From the NCBI GenBank assembly GCA_027490095.1, contig JAIXYT010000020.1, forward strand, positions 58,797 to 122,796: 64,000 nt of DNA. Direction: 5' to 3'. Below, piece by piece: positions 1-9,311 of the stretch; the stretch's first letter is position 1; every line of letters begins with the position of its first letter. Origin of the DNA: Sphingomonadales bacterium (GTDB taxonomy: Bacteria; Pseudomonadota; Alphaproteobacteria; Sphingomonadales; Sphingomonadaceae). The position numbers were made by a program, and so were the translations under genes. The notes below the pieces were generated by a model. That model searched no databases, was not told the DNA's origin, and worked only from the letters and a program-made list of their open reading frames with translations.

Positions 1-1
1 C

Positions 2-1375
2 GCCAAGCGCGAGGCGTCAGCCGCCTTCGGGAACGACGGGGTGATGCTGGAAAAGCTGATCGCCCGGCCGCGCCATGTCGAAGTGCAGATCTTCGGCGAC
101 CGCCACGGCAACATCGTCCACCTGTTCGAACGCGACTGCTCGCTGCAGCGCCGGCACCAGAAGGTGATCGAGGAAGCGCCGGCGCCCGGCCTTTCGGACC
201 AGCTCCGCCATGTGCTGGGTGTCGCCGCCGTCACCGCCGGCCATGCCATCGGCTACGAGAATGCCGGCACCGTCGAGTTCATCCTCGACATGGACGACCT
301 CGATGCGAACGGCGACCCGAAATTCTACTTCATGGAAATGAACACCCGCCTGCAGGTCGAGCATCCCGTGACCGAGATGATCACGGCCCAAGACCTCGTC
401 GAGTGGCAGATCCGGGTGGCGCGCGGCGAGATGCTGCCGCTGATGCAGGACGCGATCGAATGCAGGGGCCATGCGGTCGAAGCCCGCCTCTATGCCGAGA
501 ATCCGGACAAGGGCTTCCTGCCCTCGACCGGCACGCTCACCCGCCTTGCCTTCGGGCCCGATGCGCGGATCGACACCGGCGTCGAACAGGGCGGCGAGGT
601 GACCGTCCATTATGATCCGATGATCGCCAAGCTGATCGTCCATGCCCCCACCCGCGAGGAGGCGCTCACCGGGCTGGTTGCGGCGCTCGACCGCACCGAA
701 GTCGAGGGCGTGACGACAAATCGCGGTTTCCTTGCCCGGCTCGCCGCGCACCCGGCCTTCGTCGGCGGCGAAGTCGACACCGGCTTCATCGGCCGGCACG
801 AGGCAAGCCTGTTCGAGACCCGGCTGGCCGAAGCCGATGTGGTGGCAGCGGCAGCCGCCGCCTGGATGGCCCGGCACCCCGCAGGCGGGGGGCCCTTCGG
901 ACGGCCGTTCCGGCTGAACATGGACGCCTACAGCCGCTTTGCCCTGTGGACCGAGGACGGCGCCGAGCACGCGATCGGCATCGATCCGGACGGCAGCGTC
1001 TGGAGCAATGGCGACGGCCCGACACCCGTCCCGCGGGATGTCGTCGTCGTTCCGGCAGGCGACGGTGTCGAGGCGCGGCGCAAGGGCCGGTCCTGGCGCT
1101 TTTTCGGGGAGGATCCGGCCTGGGCCGGGCAGAGCGCCAGCGGACCCGCCGACGGTCAGATCACGGCACCGATGCCGGGCAAGGTGCTGGGGCTGTTCGT
1201 GAAGGCTGGCGATCAGGTGAAAGCGGGCGAGCGCCTCGCCGTGCTGGAGGCGATGAAGATGGAGCATCGGCTGACCGCGCCCTTCGATGCCACGGTGGAG
1301 GCCGTGTCGGTGGCGGCCGGCGCGCAGGTGACGGACGGAATGCTTCTGGTGACGCTGACGCGCGCCGATCAGTAG
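2..1375 (+). CDS. mccA: Acetyl/propionyl/3-methylcrotonyl-CoA carboxylase biotin-containing alpha subunit, 5'-truncated by window edge
   Basis: About 457 residues of the C-terminal two thirds of a biotin carboxylase/biotin carrier fusion. Visible are the ATP-grasp end ([37 protein letters not shown]), the biotin-carboxylase C-terminal domain, a linker, and a biotinyl domain with the EAMKMEHR motif near the end; the lysine there carries biotin. The fused carrier distinguishes it from AccC at 56.4 kb, which lacks one. The enzyme carboxylates an acyl-CoA in the cytoplasm. Isovaleryl-CoA dehydrogenase lies 1.1 kb downstream on the same strand, which favours 3-methylcrotonyl-CoA carboxylase in leucine breakdown, but a propionyl- or geranyl-CoA enzyme cannot be excluded from this fragment. 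The reading frame is open to base 2, so the start lies outside the window. Confidence 0.9.
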   Translation, partial: AKREASAAFGNDGVMLEKLIARPRHVEVQIFGDRHGNIVHLFERDCSLQRRHQKVIEEAPAPGLSDQLRHVLGVAAVTAGHAIGYENAGTVEFILDMDDLDANGDPKFYFMEMNTRLQVEHPVTEMITAQDLVEWQIRVARGEMLPLMQDAIECRGHAVEARLYAENPDKGFLPSTGTLTRLAFGPDARIDTGVEQGGEVTVHYDPMIAKLIVHAPTREEALTGLVAALDRTEVEGVTTNRGFLARLAAHPAFVGGEVDTGFIGRHEASLFETRLAEADVVAAAAAAWMARHPAGGGPFGRPFRLNMDAYSRFALWTEDGAEHAIGIDPDGSVWSNGDGPTPVPRDVVVVPAGDGVEARRKGRSWRFFGEDPAWAGQSASGPADGQITAPMPGKVLGLFVKAGDQVKAGERLAVLEAMKMEHRLTAPFDATVEAVSVAAGAQVTDGMLLVTLTRADQ

Positions 1376-1518
1376 AGGATCGGCAGCGGGCGCTTTTCGG
1401 GGCAGTTGATCGGCCGGTCGCAGGGTTCGCGCGCGTCGCTGCGTTCGGCGCAGGCGCCAAGGATCGGGAGGGCAACGAAGGGAAGCATGAGGACAAGGAC
1501 CGGCCTTGCCAGCTTCAT
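1369..1518 (-). CDS. Small putative lipoprotein, 49 aa
   Basis: A short frame with a clear lipoprotein signal: start MKLARP, a hydrophobic stretch (VLVLMLPFVALPIL) and a lipobox LGAC followed by a polar, cysteine-containing tail of about 27 residues ending PLPILY. If real, it is exported, lipidated on the cysteine and membrane anchored. Its end overlaps the end of the convergent carboxylase gene by 7 bases. The frame continues upstream to about 1623, but the MKL start gives the best signal peptide. I do not recognise a family. The very small size and weak ribosome binding site make it uncertain. Confidence 0.4.
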   Translation of the reverse strand: MKLARPVLVLMLPFVALPILGACAERSDAREPCDRPINCPEKRPLPILY

Positions 1519-1629
1519 CCCGATGTCGCGCTTCGGTCCCCGAACCATCCAACGCACCCCTTGACCCTTGCCCTGCCTAACCCATGATTTCCGAACGGCG
1601 GATGAACGTCTGTACGGCGACATGGGGGC

Positions 1630-2097
1630 TCACCCCTCGTCGGGCAAGGCCCGGTCGCGCCAGGCGAGGATCGCAGCGGGAAGCGCCATCGAACCGAGCG
1701 CGAAGGCCGTGATCAGGTTTCCGACCTCCCCGGCGTCCGGAAGCCACCAGCCGAGCTTGGCTGCGGCCTCAACATAGAAGAAGGCAAGGAACAGCAGGCT
1801 CACCATGATCTGGTGCGTGAGCACATAGGCGCGGTTGCGAAGCTGCGCCTCCCGCTCGTCGAGCTCGGCCTCGCGGCGCTGGCTCATCTGGCCATAGTTG
1901 GAGAGGAACAGGAGGATGGTGGAGACAAGCCCCAGGAGCTTGAGCACCGACAGGCCGAGGTCCACCGGGCCTGCCACATCGCCAAGCCAGGCCCTGCCCA
2001 GATAGCCCACCGAAAGGCTCGCGATCGCGACAACCGACAACAGCCTGGCGCGGGCCGGCTGCATCGGGATCTGGAAGCTTTTCGTCGCCTGCATCAT
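1630..2097 (-). CDS. Four-helix integral membrane protein paired with an XRE regulator
   Basis: 155 residues with four probable transmembrane segments at about residues 19-38, 47-68, 97-115 and 125-145. Between the second and third is a charged, helical, arginine/glutamate-rich stretch (QRREAELDEREAQLRNR) likely to sit in the cytoplasm. The start (ATGATG) lies one base after the stop of the upstream helix-turn-helix gene, so translation is probably coupled. Small XRE regulators followed by an uncharacterised membrane protein of this size recur in Proteobacteria. The function is unknown; a sensor or partner for the regulator is my inference from the pairing. Confidence 0.8.
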   Translation of the reverse strand: MMQATKSFQIPMQPARARLLSVVAIASLSVGYLGRAWLGDVAGPVDLGLSVLKLLGLVSTILLFLSNYGQMSQRREAELDEREAQLRNRAYVLTHQIMVSLLFLAFFYVEAAAKLGWWLPDAGEVGNLITAFALGSMALPAAILAWRDRALPDEG

Positions 2098-2098
2098 G

Positions 2099-2350
2099 TC
2101 AGGACTCCCGGGCTGCGCGGGCGAGCTGTTCGCCCAGCGATGGAAAGGGATCGAGCGCGAACAGCGTTTCGATCGGCACGTCGAAGACGCGGGCGATCTT
2201 CAGCGCCAGGATCAGGCTGGGGCCATATTCGCCACGCTCCAGAAAGCCGATCGTCTGCGGGTTCACCCCGACGAGCTCGGCGAGCTCGCGCCGGCTCATG
2301 CCCCGCTCGGCGCGGAACATGGGCAATCTATTGTGCAGTTCGTCGCTCAT
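2099..2350 (-). CDS. XRE-family helix-turn-helix transcriptional regulator, 83 aa
   Basis: A small stand-alone DNA-binding protein. The helix-turn-helix spans about residues 8-60 (FRAERGMSRRELAELVGVNP, then QTIGFLERGEYGPSLILALK), the classic lambda-repressor-like fold with little else. This matches the short YozG/Cro-like regulators that carry only the domain. The start MSDELHN at 2350 is chosen over an upstream in-frame ATG because the domain begins right after it and fits the family length. It forms an operon with the membrane protein that follows one base after its stop. The divergent neighbour is isovaleryl-CoA dehydrogenase; whether it is a target cannot be told from sequence. Confidence 0.88.
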   Translation of the reverse strand: MSDELHNRLPMFRAERGMSRRELAELVGVNPQTIGFLERGEYGPSLILALKIARVFDVPIETLFALDPFPSLGEQLARAARES

Positions 2351-2470
2351 ATCGTTGTGTATAGGCAATGATTCGTTTCCTGTCAATGCGACCTTCCGGG
2401 CGCTCCCCTTTTGCCGCTCGACCGGCTAGGACGGGGAACACCGACTCCTGTTTTCACAAGGGCTTGCCTG

Positions 2471-3631
2471 ATGCTGACCCAGCTCCGCTTTGACCATGGC
2501 TCCGACATCGAGATGCTGCGCGACAGCGTTCGTGCCTTTGCGGAAGCCGAAATTGCGCCGCGCGCAGCCGAAATCGACCGGACGAACATGTTCCCGCGCG
2601 ATCTCTGGCCGAAGCTGGGGGAACTGGGCCTGCATGGCATCACCGTGGCAGAGGCCGACGGCGGGGCGGGCATGGGCTATCTCGCGCACACCATCGCGAT
2701 CGAGGAGATCAGCCGGGCCTCCGCGTCGGTGGGGCTTTCCTATGGCGCGCACTCAAACCTCTGCATCAACCAGATCGCCCGCTGGGGCACGGCGGAGCAG
2801 AAGGCCAAGTATCTGCCGAAGCTGATCTCGGGCGAGCATGTCGGCAGCCTTGCCATGTCGGAGCCGGGTTCGGGTTCGGACGTCGTTTCCATGCGGCTGA
2901 AGGCCGAGAAGCGGAACGACCGCTATGTGCTGAATGGCAACAAGTTCTGGATCACCAACGGCCCGCACGCCGACACGCTGGTGGTCTATGGCAAGACCGA
3001 CCCCGACGCCGGCCCGCGCGGTATCACCGCCTTCCTGATCGAGAAGGGGATGGCGGGCTTTTCGACCGCGCAGAAGCTGGACAAGCTGGGGATGCGCGGC
3101 AGCGACACCTGCGAGCTGATCTTCGAGGACTGCGAAGTGCCGTTCGAGAATGTGCTGGGCGAGGAGGGCCGCGGCGTGCAGGTGCTGATGAGCGGCCTCG
3201 ATTACGAGCGGGTGGTGCTGTGCGGCGGGCCCCTTGGCATCATGCAGGCCTGCCTGGATGTGGTGGTGCCCTATGTGCACGACCGCAAGCAGTTCGGGCA
3301 GCCGATCGGCCAGTTCCAGCTGATGCAGGGCAAGCTTGCCGACATGTATGTCGCGCTCAGCACCTCGCGCGCCTATGTCTATGCGGTCGCCGAGGCCTGC
3401 GACCGCGGGGAAACCGCGCGCAAGGATGCCGCCGGCGCGATCCTCTATTCGGCCGAGAAGGCGACCTGGATGGCGCTGGAGGCGATCCAGGCGCTGGGCG
3501 GCAACGGCTATATCAACGACTATTCCACCGGCCGGCTGCTGCGCGACGCCAAGCTGTACGAGATCGGGGCCGGGACCTCGGAAATTCGGCGCTTCCTGAT
3601 CGGGCGCGAGCTGTTCGAGGAAACGGCCTGA
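2471..3631 (+). CDS. ivd: Isovaleryl-CoA dehydrogenase
   Basis: 386 residues with the full acyl-CoA dehydrogenase fold: N-terminal helical domain, middle beta domain ([36 protein letters not shown]) and C-terminal helical domain ([59 protein letters not shown]). The stretch [18 protein letters not shown] holds the glutamate that acts as catalytic base in isovaleryl-CoA dehydrogenases, where its place differs from other family members. The FAD enzyme oxidises isovaleryl-CoA to 3-methylcrotonyl-CoA in leucine degradation, passing electrons to ETF. The start MLTQLRF is chosen over an in-frame codon 60 bases upstream because family members begin there. It shares the strand and pathway with the carboxylase at the window start. 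Confidence 0.95.
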   Translation: MLTQLRFDHGSDIEMLRDSVRAFAEAEIAPRAAEIDRTNMFPRDLWPKLGELGLHGITVAEADGGAGMGYLAHTIAIEEISRASASVGLSYGAHSNLCINQIARWGTAEQKAKYLPKLISGEHVGSLAMSEPGSGSDVVSMRLKAEKRNDRYVLNGNKFWITNGPHADTLVVYGKTDPDAGPRGITAFLIEKGMAGFSTAQKLDKLGMRGSDTCELIFEDCEVPFENVLGEEGRGVQVLMSGLDYERVVLCGGPLGIMQACLDVVVPYVHDRKQFGQPIGQFQLMQGKLADMYVALSTSRAYVYAVAEACDRGETARKDAAGAILYSAEKATWMALEAIQALGGNGYINDYSTGRLLRDAKLYEIGAGTSEIRRFLIGRELFEETA

Positions 3632-3635
3632 CGCC

Positions 3636-4157
3636 GTGGCTGCGGCCGGCCGACCCGCCCGGCTGGGCGCCATTCTGGCGGGCGGGGCCTCGCGCCGCTT
3701 CGGCAGCGACAAGGCGCTGGCGCTGCACGAAGGCAAGCCGCTGATCGCCCATGTGGCCGATGCCCTGCTGGGGCAGTGCGACGCGCTGGTGCTGTGCGGG
3801 CGCGATTGGGGCGGGCATGTCCAGGTTGCGGACCGGCCGGCAGCCGGACTTGGCCCGATGGGGGGCCTGTGCGGCGCGCTTGCCCATGCCGCAGCGCACG
3901 GGTTCGCCGACGTGCTTGTTGCGCCCTGCGACCTGCTGGGGGTGGAAACGGCGGCCGGGCTGCTGGCGCCGGGCCCGGCCGTCGCCGAGGGTCAATGGCT
4001 GCTGGGGCTGTGGCCGGCAGCGCTGGCGCCGAGGCTGGAGGCACTGCTGCGCCGCGAGGGCGCCGTTTCGGCCCGGCGCTGGATCGCGGAGGCCGGGGCC
4101 CGGGCACGCCCGGTCCACGGTCTCAGGAACATCAATGCCCCCACGGATTTACCATGA
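3636..4157 (+). CDS. mobA: Molybdenum cofactor guanylyltransferase
   Basis: 173 residues beginning with a GTG codon four bases after ivd. The N-terminal signature LAGGASRRFGSDKALALHEG is the nucleotide-binding loop of MobA. The RPAAGLGPMGGLCGAL stretch and the VAPCDLLGV segment, equivalent to the metal-binding PCD motif, follow. The enzyme joins GMP to molybdopterin to make the guanine dinucleotide form of the cofactor in the cytoplasm. It is slightly shorter than the E. coli protein (about 194 residues), as is common in alphaproteobacteria. moaA, an early gene of the same pathway, is at 50.9 kb. The juxtaposition with ivd does not suggest a functional link. Confidence 0.9.
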   Translation: MAAAGRPARLGAILAGGASRRFGSDKALALHEGKPLIAHVADALLGQCDALVLCGRDWGGHVQVADRPAAGLGPMGGLCGALAHAAAHGFADVLVAPCDLLGVETAAGLLAPGPAVAEGQWLLGLWPAALAPRLEALLRREGAVSARRWIAEAGARARPVHGLRNINAPTDLP

Positions 4158-4252
4158 TTGGGCGCAATGGGACGTCGGTTCGTCGGATTTCTACAAGCAG
4201 CTGTCATTGATTTCGGCTATTGCTGCACTGCAACAACGGTGGGGGCCGAGTC

Positions 4253-4381
4253 GTGATCGATACCATCGAGACATTGATGTCGCTGGTTGCCGCGCCAAGC
4301 GGGTTCGTGGCGATTGGAATGGCGGCTGCGCTCATGCTTCTGGTGCGGCGGAGCGGCAACGGGCGCAAGCGGACGGACTAG
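4253..4381 (+). CDS. Possible small single-pass membrane peptide, 42 aa
   Basis: A short GTG-started frame with a ribosome-binding-site-like run of G residues just upstream. The predicted peptide has a short polar N-terminus, one hydrophobic segment of about 18 residues (GFVAIGMAAALMLLV) and a basic tail (RRSGNGRKRTD), the arrangement of a single-pass membrane protein with a cytoplasmic C-terminus. It lies in the otherwise empty stretch between mobA and fabZ. No family is recognised, and chance is a serious alternative at this length. Confidence 0.3.
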   Translation: MIDTIETLMSLVAAPSGFVAIGMAAALMLLVRRSGNGRKRTD

Positions 4382-4412
4382 GGCCGGGGTTCCGAGGCCT
4401 GCCGGTCCGGCA

Positions 4413-4850
4413 TCAGGCCGGGGCGTCGGCGACCATGGCGGTGAAGCGGGCCTCGGCGGCGAGCTGTCCGTCGATCGTTGCGCGTCCCTCGAACTTGCAG
4501 ACGGTTGCCCGGCGCTGGAGGAAGCGCGCCTCCAGCCGAAGGAGACACCCGGGCTCGACAGGCTTGCGGAACTTGGCCTCCTCGATCGCCATGAAGTAGA
4601 CCAGCTTTCCCGAGCCCTGCAGGCCCAGCGTCTCGATGGCGAGGATTCCGGCTGCCTGGGCAAGCGCCTCGACGATAAGCACGCCCGGCATGATCGGCCG
4701 GCCCGGGAAATGGCCCTGGAAGAAGGGCTCGTTGAACGTCACCGCCTTGATCGCGGCGATCCGCTCGCCGTCCACCAGCTCCTCGACGCGGTCGACGAGG
4801 AGCATGGGGAAGCGGTGCGGCAGTCGCGCGAGGACGGCGGTGATGTCCAT
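4413..4850 (-). CDS. fabZ: 3-hydroxyacyl-[acyl-carrier-protein] dehydratase FabZ
   Basis: 145 residues of the single hot-dog fold dehydratase that removes water from 3-hydroxyacyl-ACP in fatty acid synthesis. The active-site histidine sits in [20 protein letters not shown] and the catalytic glutamate in the same long motif ([12 protein letters not shown]). The N-terminal [13 protein letters not shown] is typical. It is the last gene of the minus-strand run that starts at rpsB, 14 bases after skp. In E. coli lpxD lies between skp and fabZ and lpxA, lpxB follow; none is present here, so fabZ has probably lost its lipid A neighbours. Confidence 0.97.
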   Translation of the reverse strand: MDITAVLARLPHRFPMLLVDRVEELVDGERIAAIKAVTFNEPFFQGHFPGRPIMPGVLIVEALAQAAGILAIETLGLQGSGKLVYFMAIEEAKFRKPVEPGCLLRLEARFLQRRATVCKFEGRATIDGQLAAEARFTAMVADAPA

Positions 4851-4864
4851 GCCCGGTGGTCGGC

Positions 4865-5449
4865 TTACTGGCGAGGGGCGGCAGCCGGAGCCGGCTGGGC
4901 GGGCGGCGTGACCGAGACGCGCGGCAGGCTGGTGTTGAGCCGGGTGACGACGTCGGTCGTCACTTCGAGCGAGGCGGTGTGCTGTAGCGTTGCGCCCTTC
5001 TGCAGGGCCACGGAGGCGCCGCGCTCGCGCATCACCTGGGTGATGATCGGGTCTGCGGCGGTGGTGATCTGCTGGATCACATACTGGCGGGCGCGGCCGA
5101 TGTCGTCCTGGCCCCGGGCCAGTTCCTGGTTCGCGCTGTTTTCCTTGTCCTGGAAGGCCTTGATGCGCTGTTCCAGCGCGGGGCCGGCGAGAGTCTTGTT
5201 CTGCTGGCCCTGCTGGATCGCCTGGGCTTCGGACTGCAGCTGGCCGGCAAGGGTGGTTCGGCGGGTCTGCAGCGCCTGGGCCTTGGCCTGCAGCTCGGTT
5301 CCGGCCTGCTTGCCGGCGGCGCTTTCGTTCACGACGCGGTCCATGTCGACGATCACGATGACAGGCGGGCTGAGCTGCTGGGCTGCAACCGGGGCGGCGG
5401 CAGAGGCGAGCAGCAGGGCTGCAGCGGCGGACTTCAGAAACATGGTCAT
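4865..5449 (-). CDS. skp: OmpH/Skp-family periplasmic outer-membrane-protein chaperone
   Basis: 194 residues with a signal peptide ([24 protein letters not shown]), a short beta strand ([20 protein letters not shown]) and a long glutamine- and alanine-rich coiled-coil region at about residues 45-130, as in the trimeric Skp jellyfish fold, ending in a proline/alanine-rich tail. Skp holds unfolded outer-membrane proteins in the periplasm and hands them to the Bam complex. The start codon shares one base with the stop of bamA, so the two are translationally coupled, in keeping with their joint role. Confidence 0.92.
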   Translation of the reverse strand: MTMFLKSAAAALLLASAAAPVAAQQLSPPVIVIVDMDRVVNESAAGKQAGTELQAKAQALQTRRTTLAGQLQSEAQAIQQGQQNKTLAGPALEQRIKAFQDKENSANQELARGQDDIGRARQYVIQQITTAADPIITQVMRERGASVALQKGATLQHTASLEVTTDVVTRLNTSLPRVSVTPPAQPAPAAAPRQ

Positions 5450-8130
5450 CAGAATTGGGTTCCTACGTTGAACTGGAAGATCTGGGTAAGGTCGCCTTCG
5501 ACCGTCTTGAGCGCGCGTGCAAGATCAAAGCGGAAGGGGCCGAAGGGCGAATTCCACGAGACGCCGATGCCGACGGACACCCGCGGGCTTGGACTGTCGC
5601 CGACGAACACTTCGGTGAAGCCGGGGATCACACTCTGGCAATTCTGCCCGTTGGCGTCGCAATTGGTCGGGACGGACGGCTGGGAGATGGTTTCGGGGGT
5701 GGGCACGCTCCAGAGGGCGCCCACGTCGACGAAGACCGACGGACGCAGGCCGAGTTCGCGGCCACCCGAGCCGAGCGGGATCTCGACCTCGGCCCGGGCG
5801 AGATAATAGTTCTGGCCACCGATGGAATCGTCCTGGGCCTGATCGCGATCGAGAATGAGGGTGTCCTGGATGCCAGCGGTGTTGGGATCGGTGTCGATGC
5901 CGTCGCGGAAGTAGCGCAGCACCCGCGGGCCGACGCCGCGGATGCCGAAGCCGCGGAATCGGGGCTCGCCGAGGAAGGAGCGGTCGACGAGGCGCACGTC
6001 CGAGCCGCCCCAGCCGAAGATGTTGCCGGCCTCGCCGCCGATGTTCAGGATGAAGTTGGCGGGAAGGCGCCAGTAGCGATCATAGTTCACCCGCGTGCGG
6101 AGATATTTGACCGACCCGCCGAGGCCGGCAAAATCCTGGCTGAGGATGAAGCGCTGACCGCTGGACGGGCGCAGCCGGTTGTCGAGCGTGTCGTTCACCA
6201 GGCTGTAGCCGATGGACGAGATGGTTGCCCGCCCGACGGTGTCGCACAGGAAGCGGCCGGCCTTGAGCGGGTCGCACTCGAGGACGCCGGTTACCGGGTC
6301 GGGCGAGAAGAACTGGTCCTCGTCGAGCGTGACATCGTCGATCGAGAAGCCGTACCGCAGCTGGGCCTGCCAGAATTCGGTGATCGCCGTTCCGGCGCGG
6401 ATCTGGAAGCCGGTGGTCACCTGTTCGAAGGTGGTGTTGCGCTGACCGCTGGTGGTGAAGTTGAAGTTGTTGAGATCGCGCCGGAAGATGTCGAAGCCGG
6501 CAGCGAGGTTGCGGTCGAACAGATAGGGTTCGGTGAAGCCGGCCTCCACCGAGCGCTGGAACTGCGAGATGTTCGCGCTGAGGCGGAGCTGCTGGGCACG
6601 GCCGCGGAAGTTGCGCTCCTCGATCGAGAAGCTGAAGATGAAGCGTTCGAGGCTGGAGAAGCCTGCCGAGAGCTGGAGCGAGCCGGTGGGCCGCTCCTCC
6701 ACATCGACCTGGAGCGCGACCTTGTCGGGGGCGGTGCCCGGTGCCTGCTTCACCTCGAGCTTTTCCTGGAAGAAGCCGAGGCTCTGGATCCGGTCGCGGG
6801 AGCGCTTGACCTTGACCGAGTTGAAGGCGTCGCCTTCGGACAGACGGAACTCGCGGCGGATCACCTCGTCGCGGGTGCGGGTGTTGCCGTTGACGGTGAC
6901 GCTTTCGACATAGACGCGCGGCGCTTCCTTCACGACGAACGTGAGGTTCATCTCGCGCTTGTCCTTGTCCCGGTCGAAGTTCGGGCGGACATCGCCGAAG
7001 GCATAGCCCAGAAGGCCGACGGATTCGGTCAGGCCGTCGATCGTGTCCTCGACCAGCTTGGCGTTGTACCAATCGCCCTTCTTCATGGGGAGCAGCTGCT
7101 TGAAGGTCTCGGCCTTCACGTCGCGGATTTCGCTGGTGAGGTCGACATCGCCGAACTTGTAGCGTTCGCCTTCCTCGACCACGTAGGTGACGATGAAGTC
7201 CCGGCGGTCGGGGGTCAGTTCGGCAACCGACGAGACGACCCGGAAGTCGGCATAGCCCTGGGTCAGGTAGAACTGGCGGAGCTTCTGCTGGTCGAAGGCG
7301 AGGCGATCGGGATCGTAGGTGTCGTTCGAGGTGAAGAGCCGAAGGGGGCGGGCCTGGCGGGTCACCATCTCGCCACGCAGCTCCTTGTCGGAAAACTGCT
7401 CGTTGCCGATGATGTTGATCTGGCGGACCTTGGACTTGGGCCCTTCCGAGATCTCGAAGATGAGGTCGACGCGGTTCTGTTCGAGCTGGACGATCTTGGG
7501 TTCGACCCGGGCGGCGAAACGGCCGCCGCGCCGGTAGAGTTCGAGGATGCGGGCGACATCGGCCCGGGCACGGCTGCGGGTGAAGATCTGCCGGGGGGCG
7601 ACCTTGATCTCCTCGCGGATCTTGTCTTCCTTGACGCGCTTGGCGCCCTCGATCAGCACCCGGTTGATCACCGGGTTCTCGCGCACGTCGATGGTGAGAT
7701 TGCCGTCACCATCGTCGCGGATTTCCACGTCGGCGAACAGTTCGGTTGCGAACAGGGCCTTGAGCGCGCGGTCTGTCCGAACCCGATCGTAGGTCTCTCC
7801 GGGGCGCAGGTCGATGTAGGAGCGGACCGTGTCGGCCTCGAGCCGTTCATTGCCGACCACGTTGAGCGAGCGGATGACGCGCACCTCGGGCGCCTGGGTG
7901 GGCGCGATGACCGGCGCGGCGGCCGACTGGCCGGCCTGCAGCGGGGGGGCCGGCGGCGTGGGGGCCGCAGGCGGGGCGACGGGCGCGGGCCGAGGGGCCG
8001 GCGCGGCTTGCGCGAACACCACCCCATGCACGCCGGGCGCCGCGCCCAGCAGGAGGAGCGGAAGAAGGGTCTGCCGGAGGATGGTTAACCGTGCAGGGCC
8101 CTGCCCTGCTGCCACCTGAATGCTCGTCAC
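5449..8130 (-). CDS. bamA: Outer membrane protein assembly factor BamA
   Basis: About 893 residues from a GTG start. A long N-terminal signal region ([15 protein letters not shown]) is followed by a proline/alanine-rich linker, five POTRA domains at about residues 75-430, and the C-terminal 16-strand barrel ending in FQFNVGTQF with a terminal phenylalanine. The barrel contains [12 protein letters not shown], matching the conserved VRGF loop motif that closes the pore. BamA is the core of the machine that inserts barrels into the outer membrane. It lies 23 bases after rseP and overlaps skp by one base. The GTG at 8130 is preferred because an earlier ATG would run deep into rseP. Confidence 0.96.
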   Translation of the reverse strand: MTSIQVAAGQGPARLTILRQTLLPLLLLGAAPGVHGVVFAQAAPAPRPAPVAPPAAPTPPAPPLQAGQSAAAPVIAPTQAPEVRVIRSLNVVGNERLEADTVRSYIDLRPGETYDRVRTDRALKALFATELFADVEIRDDGDGNLTIDVRENPVINRVLIEGAKRVKEDKIREEIKVAPRQIFTRSRARADVARILELYRRGGRFAARVEPKIVQLEQNRVDLIFEISEGPKSKVRQINIIGNEQFSDKELRGEMVTRQARPLRLFTSNDTYDPDRLAFDQQKLRQFYLTQGYADFRVVSSVAELTPDRRDFIVTYVVEEGERYKFGDVDLTSEIRDVKAETFKQLLPMKKGDWYNAKLVEDTIDGLTESVGLLGYAFGDVRPNFDRDKDKREMNLTFVVKEAPRVYVESVTVNGNTRTRDEVIRREFRLSEGDAFNSVKVKRSRDRIQSLGFFQEKLEVKQAPGTAPDKVALQVDVEERPTGSLQLSAGFSSLERFIFSFSIEERNFRGRAQQLRLSANISQFQRSVEAGFTEPYLFDRNLAAGFDIFRRDLNNFNFTTSGQRNTTFEQVTTGFQIRAGTAITEFWQAQLRYGFSIDDVTLDEDQFFSPDPVTGVLECDPLKAGRFLCDTVGRATISSIGYSLVNDTLDNRLRPSSGQRFILSQDFAGLGGSVKYLRTRVNYDRYWRLPANFILNIGGEAGNIFGWGGSDVRLVDRSFLGEPRFRGFGIRGVGPRVLRYFRDGIDTDPNTAGIQDTLILDRDQAQDDSIGGQNYYLARAEVEIPLGSGGRELGLRPSVFVDVGALWSVPTPETISQPSVPTNCDANGQNCQSVIPGFTEVFVGDSPSPRVSVGIGVSWNSPFGPFRFDLARALKTVEGDLTQIFQFNVGTQF

Positions 8131-8153
8131 GTAACCCTGGTTCCTGGCTGGCG

Positions 8154-9302
8154 TCAGCCGATGGCTGTTGCCAGTCTGTCCCAGAGGCCGACCGATTGCA
8201 GGTCGTGCCAGGTAAGAACAAGCATCAGCGACATCAGCAGCGCGAATCCCGACATGAACGCCCATTCCTGCAACCTGGGGTTGAGCGGCCGACGCCGGAT
8301 ACCCTCAAGCGCGTAGAGGAACAGATGCCCTCCGTCCAGCATCGGGATTGGCAGCAGGTTGATGAACCCGAGGTTTATCGAGATCAGCGCAATGAAGGCA
8401 ATCAGGGCCGGAAGGCCGAGCGACGCGCTCTGGCCGGAGAATTGCGCGATCTTCACGGGGCCGCCCAGGTCTGCGATCGCGCGCCGGCCGGTCACCACCT
8501 GGGCCGTCGTGTCCCACATCATCCGCACCGCGCCCCAGGTCTCGATCCCGGCCCAGCGGATCGCGTCGATCGGTCCATGGTGGACGATCACCCGCTCACC
8601 GGAGGCAAGCCCGACCTGGCCGCGCTGGTAGGTGTTTCCGAACCGGTCGACCTCGGTCACGATCCTGGGGACGATCGTGACGGTCTTCAGCGCGCCGTCC
8701 CGTTCGACAACGGCTTCGATCGGTGTTCCGGTGTTGACCGCGACGATGCGGCTGATGTCCTCGAAGCGGGCAACCTGCTGGCCGTCGAGCGACACGAAAC
8801 TGTCCCCGGCCTTGAGGCCGGCGGCGGCAGCCGGGCTGCCTTCCACCACCATGCCGGCAACCGGCGGCGTGATCTGGTGCCCATAGGCCATGAAGAAGAT
8901 CGCGAAGATCGCAATCGCGAACAGGAAATTGATCGCGGGCCCGGCGGCCACCACGAGCGACCGCTGCCAGAGCGGCCGGTTGTGGAACAGGTTCGCGCGA
9001 TCCTCGGGCGACCAGCGGCTGTCGGCGTCCGGATCCGAACTGGGCATGCTGGCGGCATTCGCGTCGCCCGCGAACTTGGCATAGCCCCCCAGCGGCAGCC
9101 AGCCCAGTTTCCAGCGGGTGCCGTTGCCGTCGGTCCAGCCGATGATCTCGCGCCCGAAGCCCACCGCGAAGGTCTCGACCTTGATGCCGAACAGGCGGGC
9201 CATCCCGTAATGCCCATATTCGTGAACGAACACGAGGACGCCGATGACGAGGGCGAAGGCGGCTGCCGTGAAGAGCAGCCCCGGGCTGGCGAGAGTTTCC
9301 AT
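8154..9302 (-). CDS. rseP: RIP metalloprotease RseP
   Basis: 382 residues of a site-2 protease of the inner membrane. The zinc site HEYGH lies in the first transmembrane segment (about residue 28) and the third zinc ligand in NLLPIPMLDGGHLFLYALEG near the C-terminus. A single PDZ domain is visible around residues 125-205 (GLKAGDSFVSLDGQQVARFE); E. coli has two in a longer protein. The enzyme cuts anti-sigma factors and remnant signal peptides within the membrane, linking envelope stress to gene expression. It sits 9 bases after dxr and before bamA, the conserved order in Proteobacteria. Confidence 0.96.
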   Translation of the reverse strand: METLASPGLLFTAAAFALVIGVLVFVHEYGHYGMARLFGIKVETFAVGFGREIIGWTDGNGTRWKLGWLPLGGYAKFAGDANAASMPSSDPDADSRWSPEDRANLFHNRPLWQRSLVVAAGPAINFLFAIAIFAIFFMAYGHQITPPVAGMVVEGSPAAAAGLKAGDSFVSLDGQQVARFEDISRIVAVNTGTPIEAVVERDGALKTVTIVPRIVTEVDRFGNTYQRGQVGLASGERVIVHHGPIDAIRWAGIETWGAVRMMWDTTAQVVTGRRAIADLGGPVKIAQFSGQSASLGLPALIAFIALISINLGFINLLPIPMLDGGHLFLYALEGIRRRPLNPRLQEWAFMSGFALLMSLMLVLTWHDLQSVGLWDRLATAIG

Positions 9303-9311
9303 GATGCTCCC

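Noticed and set aside
5455..8088. Open frame of 877 codons on the plus strand opposite bamA
   Set aside because: It is a mirror of bamA in GC-rich DNA; the product is acidic, low in complexity and resembles no family, while the minus strand shows clear POTRA and barrel sequence.
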